Below, piece after piece: positions 29,510 to 38,730 of a stretch of DNA of 64,000 bases (position 1 is the first letter of the stretch; the number at the start of each line of letters is the position of its first letter). Under the pieces are notes generated by a model that was not told where the DNA came from, searched no databases, and saw only the letters and a list, made by a program, of their open reading frames with translations. A program made the translations under genes and the position numbers. This DNA is from JACRAR01 sp041674465 (GTDB taxonomy: Bacteria; Pseudomonadota; Gammaproteobacteria; Burkholderiales; Rhodocyclaceae). The DNA is taken from positions 1 to 64,000 of the forward strand of contig JBAYVV010000003.1 in the NCBI GenBank assembly GCA_041674465.1, read 5' to 3'.

Positions 29510-31479
29510 TGGGCGCGATCGCTGACGGGTTCCTGGCCTACTGCACCGCCTTCGCGGAAGGTCTCACGCCAGATCCAAACATGTGGGTCGACGAGTGGGC
29601 CGACGACAACATGGTCATCCCGAAAAAATCCGGCGCCGCTCACCCTGGGCCGTACCGCACTGACCGCACGCCGATGGCGCGCCAGATTATGCGCTGCCTG
29701 TCGCCTATGGACCCATGCCTGCGTGTCATTGTCGAAGGCGCTTCGCAGATGCTCAAGACACAGGTCGGATTGAACTGGATCGGCGCCAGCATTCACCAGA
29801 CTCCGGCCAACTTCCTGGTGCTGCTGCCGACGACGAATATTGCCAAGCGCGTCAGCAATCGCATCAGTAACACCATCGACGCCGTGCCCGTGCTGCGCGA
29901 GCGCGTAGCTGAGCCGCGTAGTCGCGATGCGCGCAACACCATGGACACCAAGGAATTCGATGGCGGTACGCTCTACATTGCCACCGCCGGCAGCGCCTCC
30001 AACCTGGCAGAGATCGCCGCGCGCTTCGTCTATGGCGATGAGGTTGATCGATGGGAACTCAGCGTCGATGGCGAAGGCGACCCCGTTGAACTTGCCGGCG
30101 CGCGGGTCAGCACCTTCGGCAACAATTCCAAACAATACTACTCAAGCTCCCCGACGCTCGAAGGCTTGAGCCGCATCGATGCCTTGTTCAAGGAAGGCGA
30201 CCAGCGCCGCTATTTTGTGCCGTGCCCGCACTGCGGACATATGCATATTCTCGAATGGGAAAACGTTCGCTGGACTGCCGAACTTACCGAAGCCTGGATC
30301 GTCTGTCCCGACTGCGGTGCTGAGATCCAAGAGCACCACAAGGCCGTCATGCTCGCCGCCGGCGAGTGGCGTGCCACGGCGGAAGGCGACGGCATCACCG
30401 TCAGCTTTCATGTGTCCGCTCTTTGCGCGCCACCAGGTTCGATTGCATGGTTGTCGCTGGCCAGACAATACGTCAAGGCCAAGGCCGCCCTCGATCGTGG
30501 CGACCAGGAACCAATGCAGGTTTTCTACAACACGCGCCTGGCCAAGTGTTGGGATGCTGCGCAGGAAACCGCCAAGGCCGACACCCTCAAGGCACGTGCC
30601 GAAGACTACCCGCTGCGCACTATTCCCGCCGGCGTCCTTTTGCTGACTGCTGCTGTCGATGTCCAGCCCAATCGCCTTGAAATGATGATTTGGGGTTGGG
30701 GCGAAGGCCTCGAACGCTGGGTCATCGATTACCAGGTGCTCTGGGGGGCGCCTTCTGAGGATGCCGTGTGGCGGGATCTCGATGCCATCCTCACCGCTCA
30801 CATTCCGCACCCGTCCGGCGTGCCGTTGTCGATCGTCGCCACGCTGATCGATTCGGGCGGCCACAATACCCAGGACGTTTATGCCTACTGCCGGCTGCGG
30901 CGCCATCGCAAAGTGCTCGCCATCAAGGGCGCCAGCCGCCCTGGCCGCCCGATCATCGCGCAGAAGCCCAGCAAGGTCGACATCAGCTACCGTGGCAAGT
31001 CGGAAAAGCACGGTGCGGAACTGTGGTTCGTCGGGACCGATACCGCCAAGGACTGGCTGGCCAGTCGTTGGCTGCTTGAAAGCGGTCCGGGCGCGATCCA
31101 CTTTTCCAAAGACCTGCCGGATGAGTTCTACAGCCAGATCACCGCCGAACGGCGCCTGGTGCGTTATCGGAAAGGTCATGCGATCAGCGAGTGGATCAAA
31201 AACAAGGCAGATCGCAACGAAGCCCTCGACATTTCCGTTTATAACCTAGCCGCTGCCAACTTCCTCGGCCTGCACCGCTACCAGGCCGCCGACTGGGCGC
31301 GCCGCAAGCTCCAGGTCGATCCGCCGACGCGCGATCTATTCAACGTGCCCGACAGTGAATCGCCGCCTGCCGCCAGAACGGTGCAGACGTCTGCACCGAA
31401 AGAAGTCCCAGCGCAGAGTCCCACCAACGCCGCGCGTCATCAGCAACTGATGGAGCGCATCCGTTCGCGCCGGCAATGA
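29506..31479 (+). CDS. Terminase large subunit (GpA family)
   Basis: 657 residues, the usual length for lambda gpA relatives. The ATPase domain (about 40-270) has EGASQMLKTQVGLNW as Walker A and VYGDEVDRW as Walker B. A zinc-ribbon-like insertion, CPHCGH...CPDCGAE, lies near 241-270. The nuclease domain (about 330-600) has AVDVQPNRLE and IDSGGHNTQDVY. It cuts and pumps DNA into the prohead; cos-type ends are expected. It overlaps the small subunit (ATGATG). Confidence 0.95.
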   Translation: MMGAIADGFLAYCTAFAEGLTPDPNMWVDEWADDNMVIPKKSGAAHPGPYRTDRTPMARQIMRCLSPMDPCLRVIVEGASQMLKTQVGLNWIGASIHQTPANFLVLLPTTNIAKRVSNRISNTIDAVPVLRERVAEPRSRDARNTMDTKEFDGGTLYIATAGSASNLAEIAARFVYGDEVDRWELSVDGEGDPVELAGARVSTFGNNSKQYYSSSPTLEGLSRIDALFKEGDQRRYFVPCPHCGHMHILEWENVRWTAELTEAWIVCPDCGAEIQEHHKAVMLAAGEWRATAEGDGITVSFHVSALCAPPGSIAWLSLARQYVKAKAALDRGDQEPMQVFYNTRLAKCWDAAQETAKADTLKARAEDYPLRTIPAGVLLLTAAVDVQPNRLEMMIWGWGEGLERWVIDYQVLWGAPSEDAVWRDLDAILTAHIPHPSGVPLSIVATLIDSGGHNTQDVYAYCRLRRHRKVLAIKGASRPGRPIIAQKPSKVDISYRGKSEKHGAELWFVGTDTAKDWLASRWLLESGPGAIHFSKDLPDEFYSQITAERRLVRYRKGHAISEWIKNKADRNEALDISVYNLAAANFLGLHRYQAADWARRKLQVDPPTRDLFNVPDSESPPAARTVQTSAPKEVPAQSPTNAARHQQLMERIRSRRQ

Positions 31480-31748
31480 TCAACGACGACATGATCCATC
31501 GCTTGATCGAAATGCTGCTGGAACTTCAACCCGGCCTGGAGGCTGAGCTTGCCCTGCAGCTCGAAAAGCAGTTGCGCGCCGAATTCGTGGGTGAGCGGGT
31601 GTATGTGAAAAAGCCGAAGCCGTCTCCCGAAGAAATTGTCCAGCGATTGAATGGACAAAACGTCAAGCAAGTAGCGAGAGACTTGGGCGTTTCCCGTGAG
31701 ACGGTTTACTCTGCAATTCGCCGGCGCCGGGAACTCCGGAATAAATAG
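31476..31748 (+). CDS. Small HTH protein (Mor/C-terminal HTH-like)
   Basis: 90 residues. An acidic helical start is followed by a helix-turn-helix at about 58-85, LNGQNVKQVARDLGVSRETV. The shape is like the Mor/C activator DNA-binding part. It overlaps the terminase gene (ATGA). It may control late head genes or act with terminase; neither is shown. Confidence 0.65.
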   Translation: MINDDMIHRLIEMLLELQPGLEAELALQLEKQLRAEFVGERVYVKKPKPSPEEIVQRLNGQNVKQVARDLGVSRETVYSAIRRRRELRNK

Positions 31749-31776
31749 TCCAATTTTTGGCAGAAATCTGACAAAC

Positions 31777-31818
31777 AGAGGAATGTAATCACACTCGTCT
31801 CCATCTATCGACGAGTGT
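31777..31818 (+). promoter_or_regulatory. Hairpin between ribosome binding site and gpW start
   Basis: AGAGGA (31777-31782) is 37 bases from the ATG at 31820, too far to work directly. Between them ACACTCGTC (31791-31799) pairs perfectly with GACGAGTGT (31810-31818). When folded, the distance shrinks to eight plus one bases, a normal spacing. This suggests a structured ribosome binding site like that of phage T4 gene 38. Confidence 0.6.
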
Positions 31819-31819
31819 C

Positions 31820-32026
31820 ATGGCCTTCTCCGCTGCCGACCTAACTGCCATCGAACAAGCCATCGCCACGGGCGAGCTTGAGGTCGAGATCAACGGCAAG
31901 CGCATCAAGTACCGTTCCGTTCCCGATCTACTCGCCGCGCGCAACACTATCCGCGCCGATCTTCAAGCCAGCGGCATTGCCACCCAGGCAACGCGTACCT
32001 CCTACGCTTCGCGGGTCCGCAGCTGA
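31820..32026 (+). CDS. Head-tail connector (gpW-like)
   Basis: 68 residues, the size of lambda gpW (68 aa), with the two-helix plus hairpin pattern: FSAADLTAIEQAIATGE, then VEINGKRIKYRSVPDL. It joins the portal to allow tail attachment. It is directly before the portal gene, with stop and start overlapping (TGATG). Confidence 0.85.
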   Translation: MAFSAADLTAIEQAIATGELEVEINGKRIKYRSVPDLLAARNTIRADLQASGIATQATRTSYASRVRS

Positions 32027-33501
32027 TGGCCAAGACCGTTGTCGCCAATGTACTTGACCGCGCCATCGGCTACGTCAGCCCGATCCGCGGCTTGAAGCGC
32101 GCCCAGGCGCGCATTGCCTTGCAGCGTAGCTATGATGGCGCCAAGACCGGCCGTCGCACCGGCGGCTGGACTACCGGCGGCACCTCGGCCAATGCCGAGA
32201 TCGGCCCGGCGCTCGCCACCTTGCGCAACCGCTCGCGCAGCCTGGCGCGGGACAATCCCTACGCCGCCAAGATCATGGCATCCTGGGTGGCCAATGTCGT
32301 CGGCACCGGCATCACCGCCAAGTTCAGCAACGGCCAGGCGATTTGGGATGCGTGGGTCAAGGAATGTGACGCCGATGGCCAGTTCGATTTCTACGGCCTG
32401 CTTGCCCTAATCGAACGCTCCCGCTTCGAATCCGGCGAAGTGCTAATCCGGCTGCGCTGGCGCCGCCTGGAAGATGGCCTGACCGTACCGCTGCAACTGC
32501 AAGTGCTGGAGTCAGACTACATCGATAGTCTCAAAACCGAATCGCTACCAAACAGCGGCTGGATACTCAACGGCGTTGAGTTCGACGCCGTTGGTAAGCG
32601 CGTCGCCTACTGGCTGTTCAGTACGCACCCTGGTGATTCTGCGCCCATCCTGAAAAGCCTGTTATCTAAGCGTGTGCCGGCGGAAGACATCATTCACTAT
32701 TACCGCAAGACGCGCCCAGGCCAGGTGCGCGGCGTGCCGGATCTGCATCCGGTTTTGCTCAAAATGCGCGACCTCGACGACTACCAGGAAGCCGAGCTGG
32801 TGCGCAAGGGGATCGAGGCGTGCTTTGCCGCCTTCATCACCAGTGACGACGAAAGCCGCACCGTGGGCGAAGCCCTCACCGAAAGCAGTACCGGCCATCG
32901 TATCGAAAACCTCGGCGCAGGCATGATTCAGTATCTCAAGGGCGGCGAAGACGTGAAATTCGGCGCGCCCAATGCCATCAACGGCTACACCGAATTTACT
33001 GACGACCATCTACATGCCATCGCCGCCGGCGGCGGTGTCACCTTCGAGCAGGCCACCGGCAACCATGCGCGCGTCAACTACAGCTCGATTCGCGCCGGCA
33101 CACTTGAATTCCGCCGATCCGCCGAACAGCACCAGTGGCTGGCGCTGATTCCCGGCGTTTGTGAGCGCATCGCTGGTGCTTTCATCACGGCCGCGCGTCT
33201 GGCCGGGAAGATCAACGGAACCAAGATCACCGTTTCCTGGACCCCACCGAAGTGGGAATGGGTTGATCCGGTCAAGGATGTTGCCGGCGAGCTGCTTGAA
33301 GTGGCGGCCGGCCTCAAGTCCTGGCAATCCGCGGTGCGGCGGCGCGGCGAAGATCCCGACCAAGTACTCAAGGAAATCGCCGAAGACCAGGCGAAATTCA
33401 AGGACCAGAACATCGCCATCCAGATCGACAAGCTAGCCCTGGGCGCCGCCGCCGGTGCCAATGCCAACCAGGGCGCCGACAACCAAGGAGCCACACAATG
33501 A
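32026..33501 (+). CDS. Portal protein (lambda gpB family)
   Basis: 491 residues, with typical segments RSRSLARDNPYAAKIMASWV near 65-85, YYRKTRPGQVRGVPDLHPVL near 225 and FEQATGNHARVNYSSIRAG near 345. The dodecameric ring forms the DNA entry channel of the head. The end is Ala/Asn/Gln-rich. It overlaps the protease-capsid gene by four bases (ATGA). Confidence 0.95.
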   Translation: MAKTVVANVLDRAIGYVSPIRGLKRAQARIALQRSYDGAKTGRRTGGWTTGGTSANAEIGPALATLRNRSRSLARDNPYAAKIMASWVANVVGTGITAKFSNGQAIWDAWVKECDADGQFDFYGLLALIERSRFESGEVLIRLRWRRLEDGLTVPLQLQVLESDYIDSLKTESLPNSGWILNGVEFDAVGKRVAYWLFSTHPGDSAPILKSLLSKRVPAEDIIHYYRKTRPGQVRGVPDLHPVLLKMRDLDDYQEAELVRKGIEACFAAFITSDDESRTVGEALTESSTGHRIENLGAGMIQYLKGGEDVKFGAPNAINGYTEFTDDHLHAIAAGGGVTFEQATGNHARVNYSSIRAGTLEFRRSAEQHQWLALIPGVCERIAGAFITAARLAGKINGTKITVSWTPPKWEWVDPVKDVAGELLEVAAGLKSWQSAVRRRGEDPDQVLKEIAEDQAKFKDQNIAIQIDKLALGAAAGANANQGADNQGATQ

Positions 33502-35516
33502 CCAAGAAAAGCCGTATCGAAGGCACATTGAATCGTTCGTTCGCCCTGCGGATCGAAAAGCAGCACCGCGCTGCCGACTCGTCAGCGACGGCGGAAGGGG
33601 AAGGCGCTAGTGCCACCCCAGCCGACAACCTGGTGCTGTCATTTCCCTTCGCCAGCGAAGAGCCCTATTTGCGCTCCAGTTGGTTCGACGATCCCTGGAT
33701 GGAAACCCTAGGCGTCACCGATGCGGAATGCGACCTGACGCGCCTCAATGCCGGCGCGGCCGTCATGGCCAACCATGGCCGCTACAGCACTGGCGACAGC
33801 CCATTAGCCATGATTGGCAAGACCCTGCGCGCCTGGATCGACATAGGCCGCGCCTATGTCGAGATCAAGCTGTCGCGCCGCGAAGGCATGGATGGCCTGC
33901 TGCAGGACATTGCCGACGAGCTGGTGCCGAACGTCAGCGTCGGTTATCAGATCCTTGAACGCACCCTGATTAAGTCGAACGGCGAAACCGCGCCGGACGA
34001 ATACCGAGTCACGAAATGGCTGCCGCTGGAGGTGACGCTATGCGACATCCCGGCGGACGCCACCGTGGGAATAGGCCGCTCCATACAGACAGAGGATGCA
34101 GCCGAAGGTGCCACGCACTATCGCGTGGTCGATTTGCCCGAACCGGGCGCCTCAACGAAAGGAATGGAAATGGGAAAAGACACCCAAACGCCGGGCGCGG
34201 GCACGCCGACCGCAACCGCAACTGCAAGCGAAAATGAAACACAAGTCCGCGCCGCCGTCGAAGCCGAGCGCCAGCGCGGCATCGAGATCCGCGAAGCCTG
34301 TGCGTTAGCCGGCCTTGAGCCGGCAACCGCCGAAGACTTCATCAAGCGCGGCATCACTGCCGACGCGGTGCGACAGGAGGCCATGAAGAAAATGGCCGAA
34401 CGCAGCGCGGCGCAGAATGTCACCAGTCGTGCCGACATCGTCACCGTGCGCGACGAGACCGAAACCCGGCGCGAGATGGCCGGGGCGGCGCTGCTGCATC
34501 GCTACAATCCGAAGAACGCGCTGCCGGAAGGCGCGCGCGAATTCCGTGGGCTGACGCTGCTCGAACTGGCACGCGACTGCCTGGAACGTCAGGGCGTCAA
34601 GACCCGTGGCATGGACAAGATGGAGATCGCTCGCCGCGCGTTCGAAGGCACCTCCGACCTTGCCAACATCGTTGCCAATGTGGCCAACAAGACCCTGCGC
34701 CAGGCCTATCAGACTGCCTCGCGCAGTTTCACGTCCTGGGCGCGCGAAGCATCCGCCGCCGACTTCAAGACCATTTCCCGTGTTGCGCTCTCCGATGCGC
34801 CGGCGTTGGAGACCGTCAACGAAAACGGCGAGTTCAAGCGCGGCGCGGTAACGGATGGCAAGGAAACCTACCAGCTTGCGACCGTCGGCAAGATCATCGG
34901 CATCACGCGCCAGGTCATCATCAACGACGACCTGTCGGCCTTCACCCGCCTGCCGCAGCTCTTCGCCAACGCCGCAGCGAACTACGAGTCCGATACCGTC
35001 TATGGCATCCTCACCGCCAATGCCGCGCTGGCCGACAACGTCGCGCTGTTCGAGGCCAGCACCCACAAGAACTACACCGCTTCCGGCACGGCCATTTCCG
35101 TCACTTCGCTGGATGTCGGCCGCGCCACCATGCGTGTGCAGAAGACGCCGCAGAGCGTGGTCATGAATCTCGGTCCGCGCTTCCTGATTGTGCCGGCGGC
35201 CAAGGAGACCATCGCCAATCAATACACCAGCGCCGATTTCGTCAGCGCCAAGTCGAGCGACATCAACCCATTCAAGGGCGCGCTCGATGTCATCGTCGAG
35301 GGTCGTCTGGATGCCAGCAGCACGACGGCCTGGTATCTGGCCGCCGACCCGGCAACCATTGATACCGTCGAATACTGCTACTTGGAAGGGCAGCAGGGCG
35401 TCTATCTCGAAACCCGCCAGGGCTTCGAAGTCGACGGCATGGAGCTGAAAGCGCGGCTCGATTTCGCCGCCAAGGCGATCGATTACCGCGGCCTTTACAA
35501 GAACGTCGGCGCCTGA
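33498..35516 (+). CDS. Prohead protease-major capsid fusion protein
   Basis: 672 residues in one frame. The first 215 resemble HK97-type prohead proteases (MANHGRYSTGDSPLAMIGKT, with the catalytic His in that block, and VPNVSVGYQI). A delta/scaffold-like charged linker follows (about 220-300). The rest is a Mu-gpT/HK97-like capsid protein (about 320-672). Such natural fusions are known in some siphoviruses; self-cleavage would release the shell protein. There is no frameshift or internal stop. Confidence 0.9.
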   Translation: MTKKSRIEGTLNRSFALRIEKQHRAADSSATAEGEGASATPADNLVLSFPFASEEPYLRSSWFDDPWMETLGVTDAECDLTRLNAGAAVMANHGRYSTGDSPLAMIGKTLRAWIDIGRAYVEIKLSRREGMDGLLQDIADELVPNVSVGYQILERTLIKSNGETAPDEYRVTKWLPLEVTLCDIPADATVGIGRSIQTEDAAEGATHYRVVDLPEPGASTKGMEMGKDTQTPGAGTPTATATASENETQVRAAVEAERQRGIEIREACALAGLEPATAEDFIKRGITADAVRQEAMKKMAERSAAQNVTSRADIVTVRDETETRREMAGAALLHRYNPKNALPEGAREFRGLTLLELARDCLERQGVKTRGMDKMEIARRAFEGTSDLANIVANVANKTLRQAYQTASRSFTSWAREASAADFKTISRVALSDAPALETVNENGEFKRGAVTDGKETYQLATVGKIIGITRQVIINDDLSAFTRLPQLFANAAANYESDTVYGILTANAALADNVALFEASTHKNYTASGTAISVTSLDVGRATMRVQKTPQSVVMNLGPRFLIVPAAKETIANQYTSADFVSAKSSDINPFKGALDVIVEGRLDASSTTAWYLAADPATIDTVEYCYLEGQQGVYLETRQGFEVDGMELKARLDFAAKAIDYRGLYKNVGA

Positions 35517-35576
35517 TAGGCAATGACCCGGTCCGCCGGGTGATAACCCCATTCACGAAAAACGAAAGGAACCAAA

Positions 35577-36305
35577 ATGCAAAACTTCGTACAAGAGGGC
35601 AATATCCTCACACTGACCGCGCCCTACACGCGCACGGCGGGCCAGGCGGCCCTGATTGGCGCCATATTCTGCGTTGCCTGCAACGATGTCACCAGCGGCG
35701 CCAGCGGGGAATTTGCACGCACCGGTGTTTATGACCTTACGGCCTTGTCCACCGCCACCGGTGCGATGGGCGCCAAAGCGTATTGGGACGATAGCAACAA
35801 GCGCATCGACACGGACAGCACCATCGGCATGCTGGTTGGCACGCTGGTTACCGCCAAGACCAATGGCCAGACCACTGCGCGCGTGGTATTGAACGGCTGC
35901 GCGCCTTCCACCGCAGAGGGCGCTCAAGGCGCGATCGTCGCGCTCACCGACAACACCGGCGGTTCTGGTACGCACGACGACACACTGGCCGACGGACTCA
36001 CGGTGGCGGCATTCGCTGGAGGGACATTCACGGGTGCCGTCGATGGCACGGTTGAGGACATCGCTGCGGCGGCGGGTGCTTGTGCGGGAAATGCGGAGCC
36101 GAGCGCGGCCAACGTGGACACCGCCATCGCCACTGCAGTGGCGCCGATCGTAACTGGTACGAACCTCCAGCTAGCCGAGATCAAAGCGAAGGTCGACGCG
36201 CTGATCACTGACGTGACAGTGCAGAATCAGAACGACAGCGACCTGGCCCAGAAGATCCTGGAAATCCGCACCGCGCTGATCGCCGCCGGCATCCTCACCG
36301 CTTAA
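35577..36305 (+). CDS. DUF2190 head decoration/stabilisation protein
   Basis: 242 residues. The first 110 match DUF2190: MQNFVQEGNILTLTAPYTRT, AALIGAIFCVA and the GAKAYWDDSNKRID strand. An Ala/Thr/Gly-rich extension follows, ending in a helical tail, LAQKILEIRTALIAAGIL. DUF2190 proteins usually lie right after the capsid gene and coat or stabilise the shell. A strong AAAGGAA precedes the ATG. Confidence 0.85.
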   Translation: MQNFVQEGNILTLTAPYTRTAGQAALIGAIFCVACNDVTSGASGEFARTGVYDLTALSTATGAMGAKAYWDDSNKRIDTDSTIGMLVGTLVTAKTNGQTTARVVLNGCAPSTAEGAQGAIVALTDNTGGSGTHDDTLADGLTVAAFAGGTFTGAVDGTVEDIAAAAGACAGNAEPSAANVDTAIATAVAPIVTGTNLQLAEIKAKVDALITDVTVQNQNDSDLAQKILEIRTALIAAGILTA

Positions 36306-36307
36306 CC

Positions 36308-36601
36308 ATGGTCGATTTCGCCGCCCACATGGCAAGACTGATCGCCCGCGCCGGCCAACCCGTGACGGTTACGCCGTCCACGGGTCCGGCGCGGGAAATC
36401 ATCGCCGTGTTCGCGGCGGCGCCCGCCGAGTCTCTCGGCATGAGCGGTTTCGGCCCGAGTTTACATGCCATGAGTGCAGACGTCTCCGATTTGGTTGCCG
36501 GCAACGCCGTCACGGTCGGCGGCAGCCACTACACCGTGGCCAATGTGCCCGCCGCCGATCCGGTTTCCGGCGACATCACGCTGCCGCTGGAGGCCGTATG
36601 A
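36308..36601 (+). CDS. Head-tail joining protein (FII-like)
   Basis: 97 residues, small and beta-rich (TVTPSTGPAREIIAVFAAAP ... VGGSHYTVANVPAADP), the size and position of lambda gpFII or ATP-like connector proteins between capsid and tail genes. Start ATG two bases after the DUF2190 stop; it overlaps the next gene (ATGA). Confidence 0.7.
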   Translation: MVDFAAHMARLIARAGQPVTVTPSTGPAREIIAVFAAAPAESLGMSGFGPSLHAMSADVSDLVAGNAVTVGGSHYTVANVPAADPVSGDITLPLEAV

Positions 36602-37044
36602 CCGTCAAGCACCTCACGCAGCAGATCGCCGAGGCCGTTGTGACGCGACTTACCGGATTGACCGCGACACAGGACAACGTATTCGACGGCGAGCCGCGCG
36701 CGCTGCTGCAAGCGTTGCCCGCGTTGGTTCTGAAGGAAGGCGCGGAACACGCCGCTATTGCGACCTGCGCCATTCCGCGCCGCTCCGAGCGCACCTATTT
36801 GCTCGATATCGAGATCAAGGTCAAGGACGGTACGCCGATGTCCGAGTTGCGCGATATCCGCCGCCAGGTGGAGACCGCGATGGCATCCGATCGGACCTTC
36901 GGTGGTCTGGTGAAAGACAGCTACCTGACCGGCAAGGATGATCCGCACATTTCCTACGATCTCGAAAAGCCCGTCGGCGTCATGCCGCTGCACTACGAAA
37001 TCAAGTATGCCTGCCCGGAAAACCAGCCCACCACGCCGGCGTGA
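36598..37044 (+). CDS. Tail terminator (gpU-like)
   Basis: 148 residues: an N-terminal helix, TQQIAEAVVTRLTGL, then an alpha/beta fold with PALVLKEGAEHA and YLLDIEIKVKDG. This fits tail terminator proteins that cap the growing tail tube. Its place just before the tube gene agrees, apart from the one inserted gene at 37068. Confidence 0.75.
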   Translation: MTVKHLTQQIAEAVVTRLTGLTATQDNVFDGEPRALLQALPALVLKEGAEHAAIATCAIPRRSERTYLLDIEIKVKDGTPMSELRDIRRQVETAMASDRTFGGLVKDSYLTGKDDPHISYDLEKPVGVMPLHYEIKYACPENQPTTPA

Positions 37045-37067
37045 CTAGAGAAAAAAGGAACCTTGAC

Positions 37068-37646
37068 ATGACCACTCCATGGACCATTCCAGCCGACCTG
37101 TGGGCCGGTAAAACCGTTGCCATTCTCGGCGCCGGACCCGACATGACTGCCGAGTTGGCCGATACGGCGCGCGGACACAAGACCATCGCCGTGAATCGTG
37201 CAGTGAAGTTCGCACCCTGGGCGGACATGTTCGTGGCGCTCGATCCGCACCACCCGTTCTTCGAAGAAGCCGACAAGCTCGACTTCAAGGGCATGCGGAT
37301 CTGCGGCATCGAATGCGACATCGACGCGCTCTATCCCGGCATGATGTACGAAACGGTGCAGATCGCCGAAGGCCACACCATTCAGATCCGCAACAACGCC
37401 CTGGCGGCGATCCGCATTGCGGCCAGGGCCGGCGCCGCCAAGATTATCTTGCTCGGCTTCGATCCGGAGCGCTACGAGGAAGTCCATGCACATACTGGAT
37501 TCTTCGGTTTGGTACAGGGCTTGGCGCAGATCATCGCCGAGTTGCGCGGCAAGGGTATCGAGATCGAGCGCGTGGACACACCTATCCAATCCCCAGGCAC
37601 GCGCCCGCCACGGCGGGCGAAACAAGGCAAGACCGAAGATGTTTAA
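37068..37646 (+). CDS. Rossmann-like phage protein (DUF115/MptE-like)
   Basis: 192 residues. GKTVAILGAGPDMTAELADT is a nucleotide-binding type Gly-rich loop, followed by KTIAVNRAVKFAPWADMFVA and IILLGFDPERYEEVHAH. The pattern resembles DUF115/6-hydroxymethylpterin-pyrophosphokinase-like or motility-accessory-factor proteins that act on sugars or pterins. It sits between tail terminator and tail tube genes, where lambda-like phages have no enzyme. It may modify a virion part or be a cargo gene. Confidence 0.6.
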   Translation: MTTPWTIPADLWAGKTVAILGAGPDMTAELADTARGHKTIAVNRAVKFAPWADMFVALDPHHPFFEEADKLDFKGMRICGIECDIDALYPGMMYETVQIAEGHTIQIRNNALAAIRIAARAGAAKIILLGFDPERYEEVHAHTGFFGLVQGLAQIIAELRGKGIEIERVDTPIQSPGTRPPRRAKQGKTEDV

Positions 37647-37729
37647 CCCGTAGCACCACCCTCGGGGCAACGCCGGGAGGCGCCCTCCGAGTCCCCTCAA
37701 CCTAACGCCGCGAGGCGCTGGAGAAAGAA

Positions 37730-38194
37730 ATGACAGCACATGCAACTGTAGTAACCAATGCCGGCACGACGCTATCGATCAGTGCCTCCCTTCCCGCCAC
37801 CTACGATGCGGCAGGCTATGCCGCCACCACCATTACCTATACAGCCGTCGGCCAGGTCGAAGACCATGGCGCGCACGGCGTCAGCGCCAACGTGACGAAG
37901 TTCACGCCGGTCGACACCAACGTCGTCTCGAAATCCAAAGGCGCCAAAGACTATGGCGTCAAGACCGTCCGCATCGGCAACATTGCCTCCGATGCCGGCC
38001 AGGTCATCGTGAAGGCGGCATCCGAGTCGAACAGTCGCTACTCGGTCAAGATCGCCTATGCCGATGGCGAGATTCATTACCTCGATGTATTGGTGACCAA
38101 GTATGAGTACAACGACGGCAGCAGCGACAACAACCGCACGATCAACTGCACGCTGGAAATCTGCCGCGCGCCCGTGATCGTCGCCGCATCTTAA
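37730..38194 (+). CDS. Major tail tube protein
   Basis: 154 residues, beta-rich (TTLSISASLPATYDAAGYAA, ITYTAVGQVEDHG, VKIAYADGEIHYLDVLVTKY), the usual form and size of siphovirus tail tube subunits. It is followed by the chaperone and tape measure genes, the expected order. GGAGAAAG precedes the ATG. Confidence 0.88.
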   Translation: MTAHATVVTNAGTTLSISASLPATYDAAGYAATTITYTAVGQVEDHGAHGVSANVTKFTPVDTNVVSKSKGAKDYGVKTVRIGNIASDAGQVIVKAASESNSRYSVKIAYADGEIHYLDVLVTKYEYNDGSSDNNRTINCTLEICRAPVIVAAS

Positions 38195-38304
38195 TCGGGC
38201 AATCATGCCCATAACCCGCACCGGCCCGGCCTGTGTCGCCTCTTCGCGGGGCGCATGGGCTGGGCGCGGGCGATTTTCTTCACTCCGCGAAAAGGAAACG
38301 AAAC

Positions 38305-38730
38305 ATGGATATCAAAAAATTTGCCGTTGAACCGACCAGCCGCCTGCATCTTCGCGATGCTGACGACGAGTTGATGTATGTTGCCGGCGCCGATGGGAAG
38401 CCTGATAAATCTAAACCCATTGCCGTCAATCTTTACGGACCTGGCTCGAAGCAGTACGCCAAAGCCCAGGCTGCGCAGCAGAACCGCATGATGGACAAGC
38501 TCAAGCGCAAGGGCAAAACAGAGCAGAGCGCCGAGCAGATCGCCGCCGAGAAGGCCGAGTTTTTGTCCGCCATCACGGCGTCCTGGGAAAACATGGAATA
38601 CGACGGCCTCATCGGAGATGATCTCTCAAACGCTGTCTATTCCGACATCCGCATCGGCTTCATCGCCGACCAGGCCACCAAGCATGTGGGTGACTGGGCA
38701 AATTTCTCGAAGGCCTCAGTGACGAACTGA
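38305..38730 (+). CDS. Tail assembly chaperone, short form (gpG-like)
   Basis: 141 residues (MDIKKFAVEPTSRLHLRDAD...) with a basic middle, QQNRMMDKLKRKGKT. It is made when no frameshift occurs. In siphoviruses short and long chaperones coat the tape measure before tube assembly. Its last eight codons follow a slippery site. Confidence 0.85.
   Translation: MDIKKFAVEPTSRLHLRDADDELMYVAGADGKPDKSKPIAVNLYGPGSKQYAKAQAAQQNRMMDKLKRKGKTEQSAEQIAAEKAEFLSAITASWENMEYDGLIGDDLSNAVYSDIRIGFIADQATKHVGDWANFSKASVTN

Noticed and set aside
30142..31179. Long minus-strand frame of 345 codons
   Set aside because: It lies opposite the conserved large terminase gene in GC-rich codon-biased DNA; composition is that of an antisense shadow.
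31782..31787. Start-stop ATGTAA directly after AGAGGA
   Set aside because: The ribosome binding site would have no spacing to this ATG; the hairpin model explains the site better.
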